From contig NZ_CP111108.1 in the NCBI RefSeq assembly GCF_026314295.1, positions 186,001 through 250,000 on the forward strand: a DNA stretch of 64,000 nucleotides. The letters run 5' to 3'. Source of the DNA: Caproicibacterium sp. BJN0003. GTDB lineage: Bacteria; Bacillota; Clostridia; Oscillospirales; Acutalibacteraceae. Shown here in pieces: positions 28,062 to 36,583 of the stretch (position 1 is the stretch's first letter; each line of letters begins with the position of its first letter). The notes below the pieces were generated by a model. It worked only from the letters and a program-made list of their open reading frames with translations. It was not told where the DNA came from and did no database searches. A program made the position numbers and the translations under genes.

Positions 28062-28076
28062 TTGTTTTATGAATAT

Positions 28077-28125
28077 AAAAAAGACCTGCCACCGAATGAT
28101 TTTTCGGGACAGGCCTTTTTATTAT
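28077..28125. terminator. Bidirectional terminator between lysR and degV-like genes
   Basis: AAAAAAGACCTG and CAGGCCTTTTTT pair around a central CCGAA/TTCGG segment; the flanking A and T runs suit both converging genes. Confidence 0.75.
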
Positions 28126-28133
28126 TCTTACAT

Positions 28134-29006
28134 TTAGCGGTTGGTTCCAAGAAAAAACAAAGCAATGGTTCCTGGACCTGCATGGGCACCAATCACGGGG
28201 CCTATAAAATTGATAAAAACCGTTTTTGTTCCCAATCGCTCTTTTATCTGATTTGCTACATATTCTGCATCTTCTTTGGAATCCCCATGGCTGATAAAAA
28301 CCGTTTGATTTTTTGGGTCAGTGGCGGTTTGAGCCATATGATCAACTAAAGAATCCAGAGAAGCTTTGCGGCCGCGTACCTTACTAATCGGAATTAAGTG
28401 CCCATTATTATCTACATGCATGACCGGTTTAATGCCGAGAACAGTACCAAACAGTGCCGCGGCACTATTGACTCTTCCGCCACGCTTGAGGAAATTTAAA
28501 TCATCAACCGTAAACCAATGGCAAAGATGAAGTTTGTTTTTTTCAATCCAATCCCGTACTTCGTCAATTGATTTTCCATTTAAACGCTGGTTAGCAGCAT
28601 ACCAAATTAAAAGGCCTTGCCCAAGCGATGCACAGAGAGTATCAATTACATAGATTTTTCGCTCCGGATAAAGAGCAGTCAGCTCTTCTCCAGCCATTTT
28701 GGCCGCTTGGTAGGTACCGCTTAATCCTGAAGAAAAGCAGGGACATAAAACATCCAGACCCTCTTTTAAATAGGTTTCCATCAAATTTTTAAAAGATTCC
28801 ATGTTGACGGCACTAGTCGTACAGGACGAACCTTCACGCAGCTTTTTGTAGAATTTTTCCGGTGTAATTTCTGGCCAGTCTAGCTCGTTTTTATGCTCTT
28901 TTCCATCAAGATGAAACGAAAGCGGCAAAACCTTTAGCTCCAACTGTTCGGCTATCTCTTGGTTAAGATCACAGGAAGAATCAGTGACAATTACGTAATT
29001 GGGCAC
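28134..29006 (-). CDS. DegV-family fatty-acid-binding protein
   Basis: 290 residues starting with GTG at 29006; GGGGAGG lies upstream. The family pattern TDSSCDL at 8-14, TTSAVNMESF, SSGLSGTYQAA and GPVIGAHAGPGTIALFF is intact. DegV/FakB-like proteins bind a fatty acid and, with a FakA kinase, allow acyl-phosphate formation; no FakA is adjacent. It is monocistronic with promoter TTGATT-N17-TACAAT on the minus strand (29070-29065 and 29047-29042). Confidence 0.9.
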   Translation of the reverse strand: MPNYVIVTDSSCDLNQEIAEQLELKVLPLSFHLDGKEHKNELDWPEITPEKFYKKLREGSSCTTSAVNMESFKNLMETYLKEGLDVLCPCFSSGLSGTYQAAKMAGEELTALYPERKIYVIDTLCASLGQGLLIWYAANQRLNGKSIDEVRDWIEKNKLHLCHWFTVDDLNFLKRGGRVNSAAALFGTVLGIKPVMHVDNNGHLIPISKVRGRKASLDSLVDHMAQTATDPKNQTVFISHGDSKEDAEYVANQIKERLGTKTVFINFIGPVIGAHAGPGTIALFFLGTNR

Positions 29007-29123
29007 AGAAGGAAACCTCCCCTTTACATTTTATTAAAATGATTGTATCACGCTTTGAAAACAAAATCAATTCGTTTTTAAAACCAGGTCAAACATTTTG
29101 ATAAAAGAATATTAATATTTTGA

Positions 29124-29162
29124 AAGAATTCGCTGATTAAGGCGAATTCTTTTGTTTGTTTT
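29124..29162 (+). terminator. Terminator-like hairpin ahead of the phage cassette
   Basis: AAGAATTCGC (29124-29133), eight-base loop, GCGAATTCTT (29142-29151), then TTGTTTGTTTT. No plus-strand gene lies upstream, because degV is transcribed away. It may attenuate entry into the cassette or be left from an insertion. Confidence 0.6.
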
Positions 29163-29187
29163 CCGGTGAAATGAAAGGAGGAATGAA

Positions 29188-29493
29188 ATGAAATATCCAA
29201 AGACCGTGGAAGACGGCTACCGGAAACTGGCCTTCGGCGGAATCGGAAGTGCAGTACGGCTGCTCTTTTTACGAGAAGAGGAATCACTGCCAAATTTTGA
29301 TAAGCTGGATCTTTATTGTGTGCAGGAGATTCGCAGAGGAAAAGATGGTATTTTGGAAATCAAATTCTACGATCGGCTGCGTGCAATGGAATGCCTGGAA
29401 GCTTATCAAAACCATTCGGAAGGAGAACCACTGCAGGAAGCTTTATCAGCCTGTGCGAAAGCGCTCAATCACGATCATGATTCTGCGGTTTAG
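29188..29493 (+). CDS. Phage terminase small-subunit-like protein (short)
   Basis: 101 residues; ATG 29188 behind AAAGGAGG. The C-terminal half (EIKFYDRLRAMECLEAY) resembles the conserved tail of Terminase_2 small subunits, where the usual form is IKLYDKLKALELLGK. It is shorter than most family members and I see no clear N-terminal helix-turn-helix. Position directly before, and overlapping by 17 bases, the large terminase supports the call. The small subunit recognises DNA for packaging; with the DNA-binding part missing, specificity may be relaxed. Confidence 0.6.
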   Translation: MKYPKTVEDGYRKLAFGGIGSAVRLLFLREEESLPNFDKLDLYCVQEIRRGKDGILEIKFYDRLRAMECLEAYQNHSEGEPLQEALSACAKALNHDHDSAV

Positions 29494-30724
29494 CAAAAAG
29501 CAACTGACGGCGATGACATGGTGGTGCAGAGAAAGCAAGACCGAAAATTTTGATGCAATTATCTGTGACGGTGCGGTGCGCAGTGGCAAGACACTGTCGA
29601 TGGGACTGGGTTTTATCTTTTGGGCAATGAGTACTTTTAACCATGAAAGCTTTGCATTCTGTGGAAAAACGATTCGCTCCCTTTGGAGAAATCTAATGGG
29701 AAACCTTCTTCCTATGCTCAGTACCGCCGGCTTTTCGGTTTCACTTCGCCGGAGCGAAAATAGGTTTCTCGTAAAAAAGGGAGACAAGGAAAACTACTTT
29801 TTTCTCTTTGGAGGCAAAGATGAAAGCAGCGCCATGCTGATTCAGGGATTGACACTTTGCGGAGTCTTTTTTGACGAAGTTGCCCTAATGCCGCGTTCCT
29901 TTGTGGAACAAGCACTGGCGCGCTGCAGCGTGGATAATTCTCGCTTTTGGTTCAACTGCAATCCAGAAGATCCTACTCATTGGTTTTACCAGAAATGGAT
30001 CAAAAAATGCAAAGAAAGAAATGCTTTTTATTTGCATTTTACAATGGACGATAATCCGGGGCTCTCAAAAAAGGTGCGTTTACGCTATGAGCGGCTCTAT
30101 GAAGGTGCTTTTTATGAGCGCTTTATTAAGGGACGCTGGGTATGCGCGCAGGGATTAATTTATCCATTTATGACTTCGCCGCAAATGATCTTTTCTCCAC
30201 CGGGAGTTTGCTCTGAATATGCGGTTAGCTGCGATTACGGAACCAGAAATCCAAGTTCTTTTGGCCTTTGGGGGAGAAAGGAAAATGTTTGGTACCGGGT
30301 GGACGAATATTACTATGATGGCCGCCAAAATGATTCCCGCACTGATGAGGAACATTATAAAGCATTAGAAACGCTTTGTGAGGGAAAAAAGATCCATTGG
30401 ATTACAGTAGACCCTAGTGCTGCCAGTTTTATAGAAGTGATTCGCCGCCACGGGAAATTTCGTGTGATTCCTGCTAAAAATGATGTGCTCGAAGGAATTC
30501 GAAAAACAACCCTTGCTTTAAAAGAAGGCAAAATTCGAATTTGCAGCACCTGCGGCAATACCATTCGGGAATTTTCTCGATATCGCTGGCAGGAAAGCCG
30601 TGAGGCACCGGTGAAAGAGGAGGATCACGCGATGGACGATATCCGGTATTTTGTTATGAATCTATTGGGCAGAGAAGAAAATGCATGGGCGTTGGCTCTG
30701 CCTCGCGGAAAGGAGGATTCATGA
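29477..30724 (+). CDS. Phage terminase large subunit (PBSX XtmB-like)
   Basis: 415 residues from the ATG at 29477; the same frame is open further upstream but that part is only overlap with the small-subunit gene. The packaging ATPase has Walker A GAVRSGKT (32-39) and Walker B GVFFDEVAL, with the coupling motif FNCNPE after it. The nuclease domain has acidic residues in CDYGTRNP, VDPSA and DHAMDDIRYF. All catalytic positions look intact. It translocates DNA into the capsid through the portal encoded next, whose ATG overlaps its stop. Confidence 0.92.
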   Translation: MILRFSKKQLTAMTWWCRESKTENFDAIICDGAVRSGKTLSMGLGFIFWAMSTFNHESFAFCGKTIRSLWRNLMGNLLPMLSTAGFSVSLRRSENRFLVKKGDKENYFFLFGGKDESSAMLIQGLTLCGVFFDEVALMPRSFVEQALARCSVDNSRFWFNCNPEDPTHWFYQKWIKKCKERNAFYLHFTMDDNPGLSKKVRLRYERLYEGAFYERFIKGRWVCAQGLIYPFMTSPQMIFSPPGVCSEYAVSCDYGTRNPSSFGLWGRKENVWYRVDEYYYDGRQNDSRTDEEHYKALETLCEGKKIHWITVDPSAASFIEVIRRHGKFRVIPAKNDVLEGIRKTTLALKEGKIRICSTCGNTIREFSRYRWQESREAPVKEEDHAMDDIRYFVMNLLGREENAWALALPRGKEDS

Positions 30725-31866
30725 AATCCTTATTCAAAAAGAAACAGGAACCTTCGGCAATTGCAGTTCAGACGAGAAATAGCTTCTATTCTTTTCCATC
30801 TTTGCGAGACTATATTCCACAAAATTTCGGTGAGCTGCAACTTTATGACCAACTGCGCCAAATGGTCCCTATTATTGATGCTGCAATCGATAAGATTCTG
30901 CGGCTGATGGGCTCGTTCCAGGTACATTGCAGTGATGCTGACAAAGAAGCACCTTTGCAGAATTTTTTGCAGACGGTACAGGTAAACGCTACGAGCTGCG
31001 GGCTAGAACGCTTTTTGTTGGAGTATCTTGACCAACTGCTTACTTACGGCAATGCGGTGGGAGAAATTGTTTTGCAGAATGGACAAATTGCGGCCCTTTA
31101 CAACGCATCTTTACGGGATGTGGAACTAGTTGCCAAAACACCGCTTTCTCTGGAGGTGAGAAGGCGGACTCTTTCCGGCAGCGAACCGGTTCCCTATCCG
31201 GAACTGGTAATGGTAACAGCACTAAATCCGTCCCCAGGTTCGGCAAAAGGGGTAAGCCTTTTGAGAAGTCTGCCGTTTGTAACGGGAATTTTATTGCAGA
31301 TTTTTCACACATTGGGAGTTAACTGGGAACGTATAGGAAATGTTCGATTCGCTGTGACCTGTGAGCCGGGACGAGATGGGGAACCATTTGCAAAAGAACG
31401 TGCCGAACAGATGGCAACTCAATGGAAACGGGCGATGACTTCTAGAGAACCAAGTGATTTTGTGGCGGTTGGAAATGTCCATATTCAGGCGATCGGTGCG
31501 GATAACCAGATCCTTGACAGCGAAATTCCAGTGAGACAAATGTTGGAACAAATCGTCGCAAAGTTGGGAATCCCTCCGTTTTTACTCGGACTTTCTTGGT
31601 CCAGCACAGAACGAATGAGCAGCCAGCAGGCCGATCTTCTTACGAGCGAACTGGAATCCTACCGAAGACTTTTGGAACCGATCATTCGAAAAATCTGCAC
31701 ACTTTGGCTGAGACTTTCCGGCAGCTTCGGAACAGTCTCAATTGACTGGGATGATATCTCGCTTCAGGATACAACAGAACTTGCAAATGCGGCGCATTTA
31801 CGCGCACAGACAAGTCTTTTGGAGGAACAAATTCGAAAACTGAAAAAGGAGAATGCAAATGCGTAA
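30721..31866 (+). CDS. Phage portal protein (SPP1/PBSX-like)
   Basis: 381 residues; ATG 30721 overlaps the terminase stop by four bases, RBS AAAGGAGG. The portal fold is recognised by YDQLRQMVPIIDAAIDKIL near the start, the QLLTYGNAVGEIV segment and the C-terminal IPPFLLGLSWSSTERMSSQQAD. The dodecameric ring is the DNA entry gate of the capsid. It is somewhat shorter than typical portals of 430-500 residues, but without visible breaks. Confidence 0.88.
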   Translation: MKSLFKKKQEPSAIAVQTRNSFYSFPSLRDYIPQNFGELQLYDQLRQMVPIIDAAIDKILRLMGSFQVHCSDADKEAPLQNFLQTVQVNATSCGLERFLLEYLDQLLTYGNAVGEIVLQNGQIAALYNASLRDVELVAKTPLSLEVRRRTLSGSEPVPYPELVMVTALNPSPGSAKGVSLLRSLPFVTGILLQIFHTLGVNWERIGNVRFAVTCEPGRDGEPFAKERAEQMATQWKRAMTSREPSDFVAVGNVHIQAIGADNQILDSEIPVRQMLEQIVAKLGIPPFLLGLSWSSTERMSSQQADLLTSELESYRRLLEPIIRKICTLWLRLSGSFGTVSIDWDDISLQDTTELANAAHLRAQTSLLEEQIRKLKKENANA

Positions 31867-32728
31867 TGGAACCGTTTTAAAAAGCGGTGCTCTGCCGGAC
31901 ACAGACGCGCTGAATAAAATTAATCAATACACTCGAAGACCATTTTCTGCAGAGGAAGTTTATACCTTTCGGGTGGCATTGTGTGATAACGAAATCGACA
32001 GGGATTATGAGCGCTTTACCACAAAGGCTCTTTCTGATCTCGGGAGACTGTTTCTAGGAAAAACCGGAATTTTTAATCATAGTATGGACGCTTCTACACA
32101 GGTTGCCCGTATTTATGATACGGCATTGGAAACAGATCAGAGCCGGAAAACAATGGCAGGAGAGCCATATTGCAGACTGGTCGCAATGGCGTATCTGCCG
32201 CGATGCGATAAAAATCGCGATTTAATGTTGGAAATTGACAGCGGAATGAAAAAAGAAGTCAGCGTTGGCTGTTCCGTTGGAAGTATGAACTGCTCGATCT
32301 GCGGGACAGATTTACGGGAAAAATCCTGCGGTCATCAAAAAGGAGAACTTTATAATGGAAAAGTTTGCTGTGCAGTCCTTTCTAATCCGCAGGACGCCTA
32401 TGAATGGAGCTTTGTAGCGGTTCCTGCACAGAGAGAAGCAGGGGTAACAAAAGGATTTAAAAATTCTGGAATGGAAGATGACGCAGCGTGGGGAAAACGG
32501 TATCGTGAAAAATTGATGAAGAAAACAGTAAAAGCAATTTCTTTACTGCATCCGGAAATTGAGGGCGATACGGTACGACGAATGGCTCTGGCGCTTTCTC
32601 CGGAGGAATTGGAGCAGGTAGAAGATTCTCTGCAAAAAAATCTGCAGGAAAAATTACCGCTTGCACCTCAGCTAATGTGCAGAGAGAAAAAAGCGCAGAA
32701 AAATGACAATGAACCCTATTGTATTTGA
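31853..32728 (+). CDS. Putative prohead maturation protease / XkdF-like protein
   Basis: 291 residues; start overlaps the portal gene by 14 bases. The N-terminal 200 residues look like a herpes/HK97-type maturation protease: a His in FNHSMDAS and a Ser in KKEVSVGCSVGS are candidate catalytic residues, followed by EWSFVAVPAQ. Between them is a small zinc-ribbon-like group (CSICG, later CGH and CC). The C-terminal 90 residues are helical and charged and could serve as scaffold. Family assignment rests on pattern and position between portal and capsid. Confidence 0.7.
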   Translation: MQMRNGTVLKSGALPDTDALNKINQYTRRPFSAEEVYTFRVALCDNEIDRDYERFTTKALSDLGRLFLGKTGIFNHSMDASTQVARIYDTALETDQSRKTMAGEPYCRLVAMAYLPRCDKNRDLMLEIDSGMKKEVSVGCSVGSMNCSICGTDLREKSCGHQKGELYNGKVCCAVLSNPQDAYEWSFVAVPAQREAGVTKGFKNSGMEDDAAWGKRYREKLMKKTVKAISLLHPEIEGDTVRRMALALSPEELEQVEDSLQKNLQEKLPLAPQLMCREKKAQKNDNEPYCI

Positions 32729-32755
32729 TTTTGTAGCAAAAAGGAGAGAGAAAAA

Positions 32756-33100
32756 ATGAAAGTTTCTATGAATGGATTTGGAGAAAATATGGTGACCTTT
32801 GCATGCGATGATACCACAGCTTATGGCAGCCTGGTAAAAATGAGCGACAATGGAACCGTTGTTCCCTGTGTAAATGGGGATGTCTTTTGCGGTGTTGCAA
32901 ATTCCGTAAGAAACGGATTTACGGCAGTTCAGCTCAACGGATATCGGGAGATTCCTTATACGGGGACAGCGCCAAAGGTAGGATATCAGACCTTAGCAGC
33001 TTCCGGAGCGCAAAGCGTTGCAACTGTTTCTACGGGTGGGAGAAGCTATTTAGTTATCGATGTAGACTCCAACGCTAAAACAATTGGCATTATGCTTTAA
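32756..33100 (+). CDS. Small capsid-associated (decoration-like) protein
   Basis: 114 residues, ATG behind AAGGAGAGAG. Beta-rich composition with GSLVKMSDNGTVVP, GYREIPYTGTAP and a VIDVD ending. Proteins of this kind before a major capsid gene are usually head-decoration or DUF2190-like proteins that stabilise the shell. I recognise the type by position and composition, not by a firm motif. Confidence 0.55.
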   Translation: MKVSMNGFGENMVTFACDDTTAYGSLVKMSDNGTVVPCVNGDVFCGVANSVRNGFTAVQLNGYREIPYTGTAPKVGYQTLAASGAQSVATVSTGGRSYLVIDVDSNAKTIGIML

Positions 33101-33120
33101 TTAAGAGAGGAGATTTTATT

Positions 33121-34134
33121 ATGGCTTTTTATGAAAATCTGCGATTGGAAAAAGGAATGTATGGTACCGGAAAGTCTTTTACGGATGTGCTGGAATCTTT
33201 GGATCATTCCGAAAACTATAAAGGGACGTCCCTCGAAAATTTGGATGCTTATCAAAGACAGCTAAAACGTTTTGATATTCGAGTAAGCGGACGAACCAGC
33301 GATCGGGTGGAAAAATTTTTTCAGTCCGGCGATAGTGCCGCTCTTTTCCCGGAATATGTCTGCCGGGCTGTCCGTCAGGGGATAGAACAGGAAAACCTGC
33401 TTCCTTCGATTGTAGCGACGACCACACAGGTAGAAGGTCTTGACTATCGTACCATTACCAGTACACCGACGAACGAGGAAAAGTCATTTAAGCCGGTAGC
33501 GGAAGGTGCAAAAATTCCGGAAACCGTTGTTCACGTACAGGATCATCTGGTAAAACTCCAAAAACGTGGTCGCATGTTGGTGGCAAGTTATGAAGCTTTA
33601 CGATTCCAGCGGCTGGATCTTTTTACAGTTACGCTGCGCCAAATCGGTGCCTATATTGCCCGCGCACAGCTTGGTGACGCGGTAGATGTTTTGCTCCATG
33701 GAGACGATGGAAAAGATAATGCGGCTTCTATTAAAGCTTCTGGGACTAGCGGAGTCGCTTATAAAGATCTAGTTTCTCTTTGGGCTTCGCTTTCTCCTTA
33801 TCAGATGAACACTATTTTGGCGGGAACTGAAGCGGTTCAGGACCTTCTGAATATTTCCGAATTGAAAGATGCGAAAGCGGGACTGAATTTTCAGGGAACC
33901 GGAAAATTGGGGACACCGGTTGGTGCAAATCTTTTGCATGTGCCGGATGTGCCCTCTAAAACAGTGGTTGGTCTTGACAGTACCTGCGCACTGGAAATGG
34001 TTCAGGCCGGTGATATTGTCACCGATTATGATAAGCTGATTGACCGTCAGCTGGAACGTGCTTCCATCAGCATGATTGCAGGCTTCACAAAAATCTTTGG
34101 CGGCGCCGTTAAAACGCTGACCTATCAGGCTTAA
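33121..34134 (+). CDS. Major capsid protein (HK97 fold)
   Basis: 337 residues; RBS GAGAGGAG. The order of elements matches HK97-fold capsids: an N-arm, an E-loop region around TTTQVEGLDYRTITSTPT with KSFKPVAEGAKIPE, the spine helix RFQRLDLFTVTLRQIGAYIARAQL, and the A-domain near the C-terminus (TCALEMVQAGDIVTDYDKLIDRQLERASIS). It would build the icosahedral shell. Open along its whole length, with no sign of decay. Confidence 0.88.
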   Translation: MAFYENLRLEKGMYGTGKSFTDVLESLDHSENYKGTSLENLDAYQRQLKRFDIRVSGRTSDRVEKFFQSGDSAALFPEYVCRAVRQGIEQENLLPSIVATTTQVEGLDYRTITSTPTNEEKSFKPVAEGAKIPETVVHVQDHLVKLQKRGRMLVASYEALRFQRLDLFTVTLRQIGAYIARAQLGDAVDVLLHGDDGKDNAASIKASGTSGVAYKDLVSLWASLSPYQMNTILAGTEAVQDLLNISELKDAKAGLNFQGTGKLGTPVGANLLHVPDVPSKTVVGLDSTCALEMVQAGDIVTDYDKLIDRQLERASISMIAGFTKIFGGAVKTLTYQA

Positions 34135-34137
34135 CAT

Positions 34138-34473
34138 ATGGACGAAATGGCAGTAATGGAGCGATTCGCTTTTTATCGGGGATTGAGTGAGGAAGAAGCA
34201 CAACCTTATTTTACCTTGGTGAGAGACGCGATTGCTCAGATTGAAGAAGCGCGGAGAAAAGATATTTCAGGGGGAGAGATGCTGCTCTGCGCCGCTGCTG
34301 CCGCCTTAGCAAACTGGCAGGCATCGCTTTTAAATGGCGGCGGCAGCTTCTCCGCAGGAGAAATCCGGATGCAATCCGGTTGCGGCGCAACGGAAAAAAC
34401 TTTATGGGAGCAGGCAAAACGCGCAGCGTCCCCTTTTCTTCAAGACAATTTTTATTTTGGGAGGATATTATGA
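34138..34473 (+). CDS. Head-tail connector-like protein
   Basis: 111 residues, starting three bases after the capsid stop. Helical, with an Ala-rich stretch LLCAAAAALANWQASLL. This position in PBSX-like phages is held by the YqbG/XkdH-type head completion proteins that bind under the portal. I do not recognise a sequence motif, so function rests on position. Confidence 0.5.
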   Translation: MDEMAVMERFAFYRGLSEEEAQPYFTLVRDAIAQIEEARRKDISGGEMLLCAAAAALANWQASLLNGGGSFSAGEIRMQSGCGATEKTLWEQAKRAASPFLQDNFYFGRIL

Positions 34474-34769
34474 GCCGTTCGGAATTGGTAAAAAGTCTTC
34501 TGCAACGATATGGAAATGAGTTTTTTTGGAATGGAAATTCTTATCGCGGACTTTTTCGGACGCTCGACCAAAAAGTGCAGGAAGGCAGATGCTACCGCTT
34601 GATTGCATCTGCAGATTTTTTACCAATGATTGGCGATGAAGTGAGAGATGAAAAGTATTTTTATACGATTCTTCGCGTAGATGGCGTATTCCTTTCAGCA
34701 AAACGTCTTTATACCTGGTGTATTGTAGAACAAAAAGATGGTTGGGAGAGATCAGAAAATGACACTTGA
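34470..34769 (+). CDS. Head completion / neck-like protein
   Basis: 99 residues; ATG 34470 overlaps the previous stop (ATGA) and follows GGGAGG. Contains LFRTLDQKVQEGRCYRLIASADF and a beta-rich middle typical of small neck (stopper-like) proteins. Functional naming is positional. In PBSX the next genes would be further neck proteins, sheath, tube and tape measure; here they are absent. Confidence 0.45.
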   Translation: MSRSELVKSLLQRYGNEFFWNGNSYRGLFRTLDQKVQEGRCYRLIASADFLPMIGDEVRDEKYFYTILRVDGVFLSAKRLYTWCIVEQKDGWERSENDT

Positions 34770-34860
34770 ACAAATAGAAAGCCTCACGGAAAAAATCAGC
34801 AAAGAGCTTGAGATGGAGGTCTTGCGCGGAGAGCATTCTGTTGAGGGGGATACAGAATGA
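34759..34860 (+). CDS. 33-residue small ORF at the neck/baseplate junction
   Basis: ATG 34759 to TGA 34860, overlapping the neck gene by 11 bases and the next gene by four (ATGA). The product is one charged helix, MTLEQIESLTEKISKEL then EMEVLRGEHSVEGDTE. RBS GGGAGAG lies about 10 bases upstream. Its tight overlaps argue for translation. It sits where the whole tail-shaft module is missing, so it may be a remnant or a linker protein. Too short to classify. Confidence 0.5.
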   Translation: MTLEQIESLTEKISKELEMEVLRGEHSVEGDTE

Positions 34861-35369
34861 GTGAAACAATGAGTTTTCGTGATTTTTATTGGCCGCGTTT
34901 ACCGGATCAAGTGGAAATTAAGGCTTCTCGGCGAGTACATGCTTTGGAACAGCCATATGGCGGAGAAGTTTTGCAGGAACTGGGAGGAAAAGGTCGGGAA
35001 ATTTTGGGCAAAGGAATCTTTTTAGGAGAAAATGCCAGGGTGGTTTTTAATCATTTAGCCGAACTTTTACAGGATCCTAAAGGGATTTTATCAGCGCCGG
35101 GCTTGTCTGTTCCGATTGAGGCGATTTTTGAGGAGCTCAAATTAGAGGGAACTCCGCGATCGGACCGGATTGCTTATTCGTTTCATTTTGTTGAAATCCT
35201 GCAGAGCGAGTCGGTTGAAAAGCCGAGAGAAACAATCATTGGGAAAGAAGGTTCCCTCTGGGTCGAAGCAATTCGCAATCATACAACGGTTGATCTTCTT
35301 TTGGAAAAAAATCCATGGATTTGTAGACCCGATCAGCTTCCGGTAGGAAAGAAGTTGATTCTTTTCTGA
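34857..35369 (+). CDS. LysM-domain tail/baseplate protein (XkdP-like)
   Basis: 170 residues. The N-terminal two thirds resemble the tail/hub adaptor proteins that precede gpD-like hubs (LGGKGREILGKGIFLG). The last 50 residues are a LysM domain: SLWVEAIRNHTTVDLLLEKNP and then LPVGKKLIL. In contractile phages it links the tape measure to the baseplate hub. Its usual partner, the tape measure, is not encoded here. Confidence 0.72.
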   Translation: MSETMSFRDFYWPRLPDQVEIKASRRVHALEQPYGGEVLQELGGKGREILGKGIFLGENARVVFNHLAELLQDPKGILSAPGLSVPIEAIFEELKLEGTPRSDRIAYSFHFVEILQSESVEKPRETIIGKEGSLWVEAIRNHTTVDLLLEKNPWICRPDQLPVGKKLILF

Positions 35370-36253
35370 TGATTTATGATTATATTTCCGGGAAGGGGCA
35401 GCACTGGCGGCTGCCTCAGCCCGTTTCAATACAAATAGACTGGGAGGAAGATTCCCCGGCAGCTTCCTTTAAAGGAACATTTCCCATGGGGAATGAAAAA
35501 CTTTTTGGCGGAAAAATTCAGGTGACGAATGACAGTGGGAAAACTGTTTTTATAGGAATGCTTGATGAGATACGCACGTTCCTTGGGAATAGTGCTGAGC
35601 TTTTTTTACAGGCAAGAAGCCCTATTGGGATTTTACTTGATAGTGAAGCAATGCCAATAACTTATCCTAACCCCAGTTTGCAAATCCTATTTTCTGCCTG
35701 TGCAAAGCCTTATGGATTTCATCTTTCTGAAGAAGAAAATGAGTTTATGAAAACCCCTTATTCGGTGGAAAAGGGAAAAAGCGAATGGCAGGCACTTAAC
35801 GGATTCTGCAAAAAGTTTCTTGGCAAACCCCTTTTTGCAGATGGATGGACTCTTTCTATGGAAAGATCCAAATGTCCGACTCTTATTTTAGGAGACAATG
35901 GGAAAACAATTTTGGAGGAAATACAGAGGCAATCCATTTATCAGCGCGTTTCTGCAGTTTACGGTAAAGAGCAAAACAATTGGAAATTGGCGGAAGAAGA
36001 TACCGAGACGAAATCGATGGGAATTTTGCGCAGACGATTTTCTGTCGATCCACAGGCCACTTTGCAGAAAGCACTCAAAAAAGAGGAAACTATGCAGGTG
36101 CTTTGTGCTGGAGCGGTTGCTGCGCATCCGCTGCAGTCCGTTTGGCTTCATGGAAAATCTGATTGGGTCGTTTCTGCAGTCCGTTACTGCTTAAATGGAC
36201 AGGGAGAATCAACTCGGCTTACCCTGCGAAAGGAGAAGTTAAAATGTGGTTGA
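35369..36253 (+). CDS. Baseplate hub protein (gpD/gp27-like, XkdQ-like)
   Basis: 294 residues; start ATG shares a base with the preceding stop (TGATG). The late-control-D/XkdQ pattern is visible: a beta-rich first domain, then KGKSEWQALNGFCKKFLGKPLFADG and a C-terminal domain ending STRLTLRKEKLK. It forms the trimeric hub that holds the spike. No frame breaks. Confidence 0.7.
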   Translation: MIYDYISGKGQHWRLPQPVSIQIDWEEDSPAASFKGTFPMGNEKLFGGKIQVTNDSGKTVFIGMLDEIRTFLGNSAELFLQARSPIGILLDSEAMPITYPNPSLQILFSACAKPYGFHLSEEENEFMKTPYSVEKGKSEWQALNGFCKKFLGKPLFADGWTLSMERSKCPTLILGDNGKTILEEIQRQSIYQRVSAVYGKEQNNWKLAEEDTETKSMGILRRRFSVDPQATLQKALKKEETMQVLCAGAVAAHPLQSVWLHGKSDWVVSAVRYCLNGQGESTRLTLRKEKLKCG

Positions 36254-36579
36254 CGGAAAAAATGCGTGATTTTGCGAAACAGTCGCCCGCAGGCAAAGTA
36301 GCAGATGTAATAGGAGACGAAAGCTTTCAGACGGATTCCGAATATCGAAATGTTGCGCAAGTTGGGCCATGGGGAATTTTTTGGAAGGCACCGATTAGTG
36401 CGCAGACAATTTTGGTCGATACCAATTTGGGGAAAACTTCAATCGGGGCAGTCCAGAGTGAAAAAAATTTGGAACCGGGAGAGCTACTTCTCTTCTCACA
36501 GGGAGGAGCGGAAATTTATTTGAAAAATAACGGCGAAATTGTTCTAAATGGGCAGGTATTCGCAGCAAAAAAGGAGTGA
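36244..36579 (+). CDS. Baseplate spike protein (gp45/gpV-like, XkdR position)
   Basis: 111 residues from ATG 36244, with AAAGGAGAAG just upstream and a ten-base overlap with the hub gene. It has an OB-fold-like core (GPWGIFWKAPISAQTILVD) and ends in a short beta segment (GGAEIYLKNNGEIVLNGQ) typical of membrane-puncturing spikes. It is much shorter than P2 gpV, but similar to the minimal spikes of PBSX-like particles. Confidence 0.65.
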   Translation: MWLTEKMRDFAKQSPAGKVADVIGDESFQTDSEYRNVAQVGPWGIFWKAPISAQTILVDTNLGKTSIGAVQSEKNLEPGELLLFSQGGAEIYLKNNGEIVLNGQVFAAKKE

Positions 36580-36583
36580 CTGT

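Noticed and set aside
36548-36583. Upstream ATG for the gp25-like gene
   Set aside because: It lies within the spike gene with no ribosome site, whereas GTG 36584 follows AAGGAG at proper distance and gives the normal family N-terminus.
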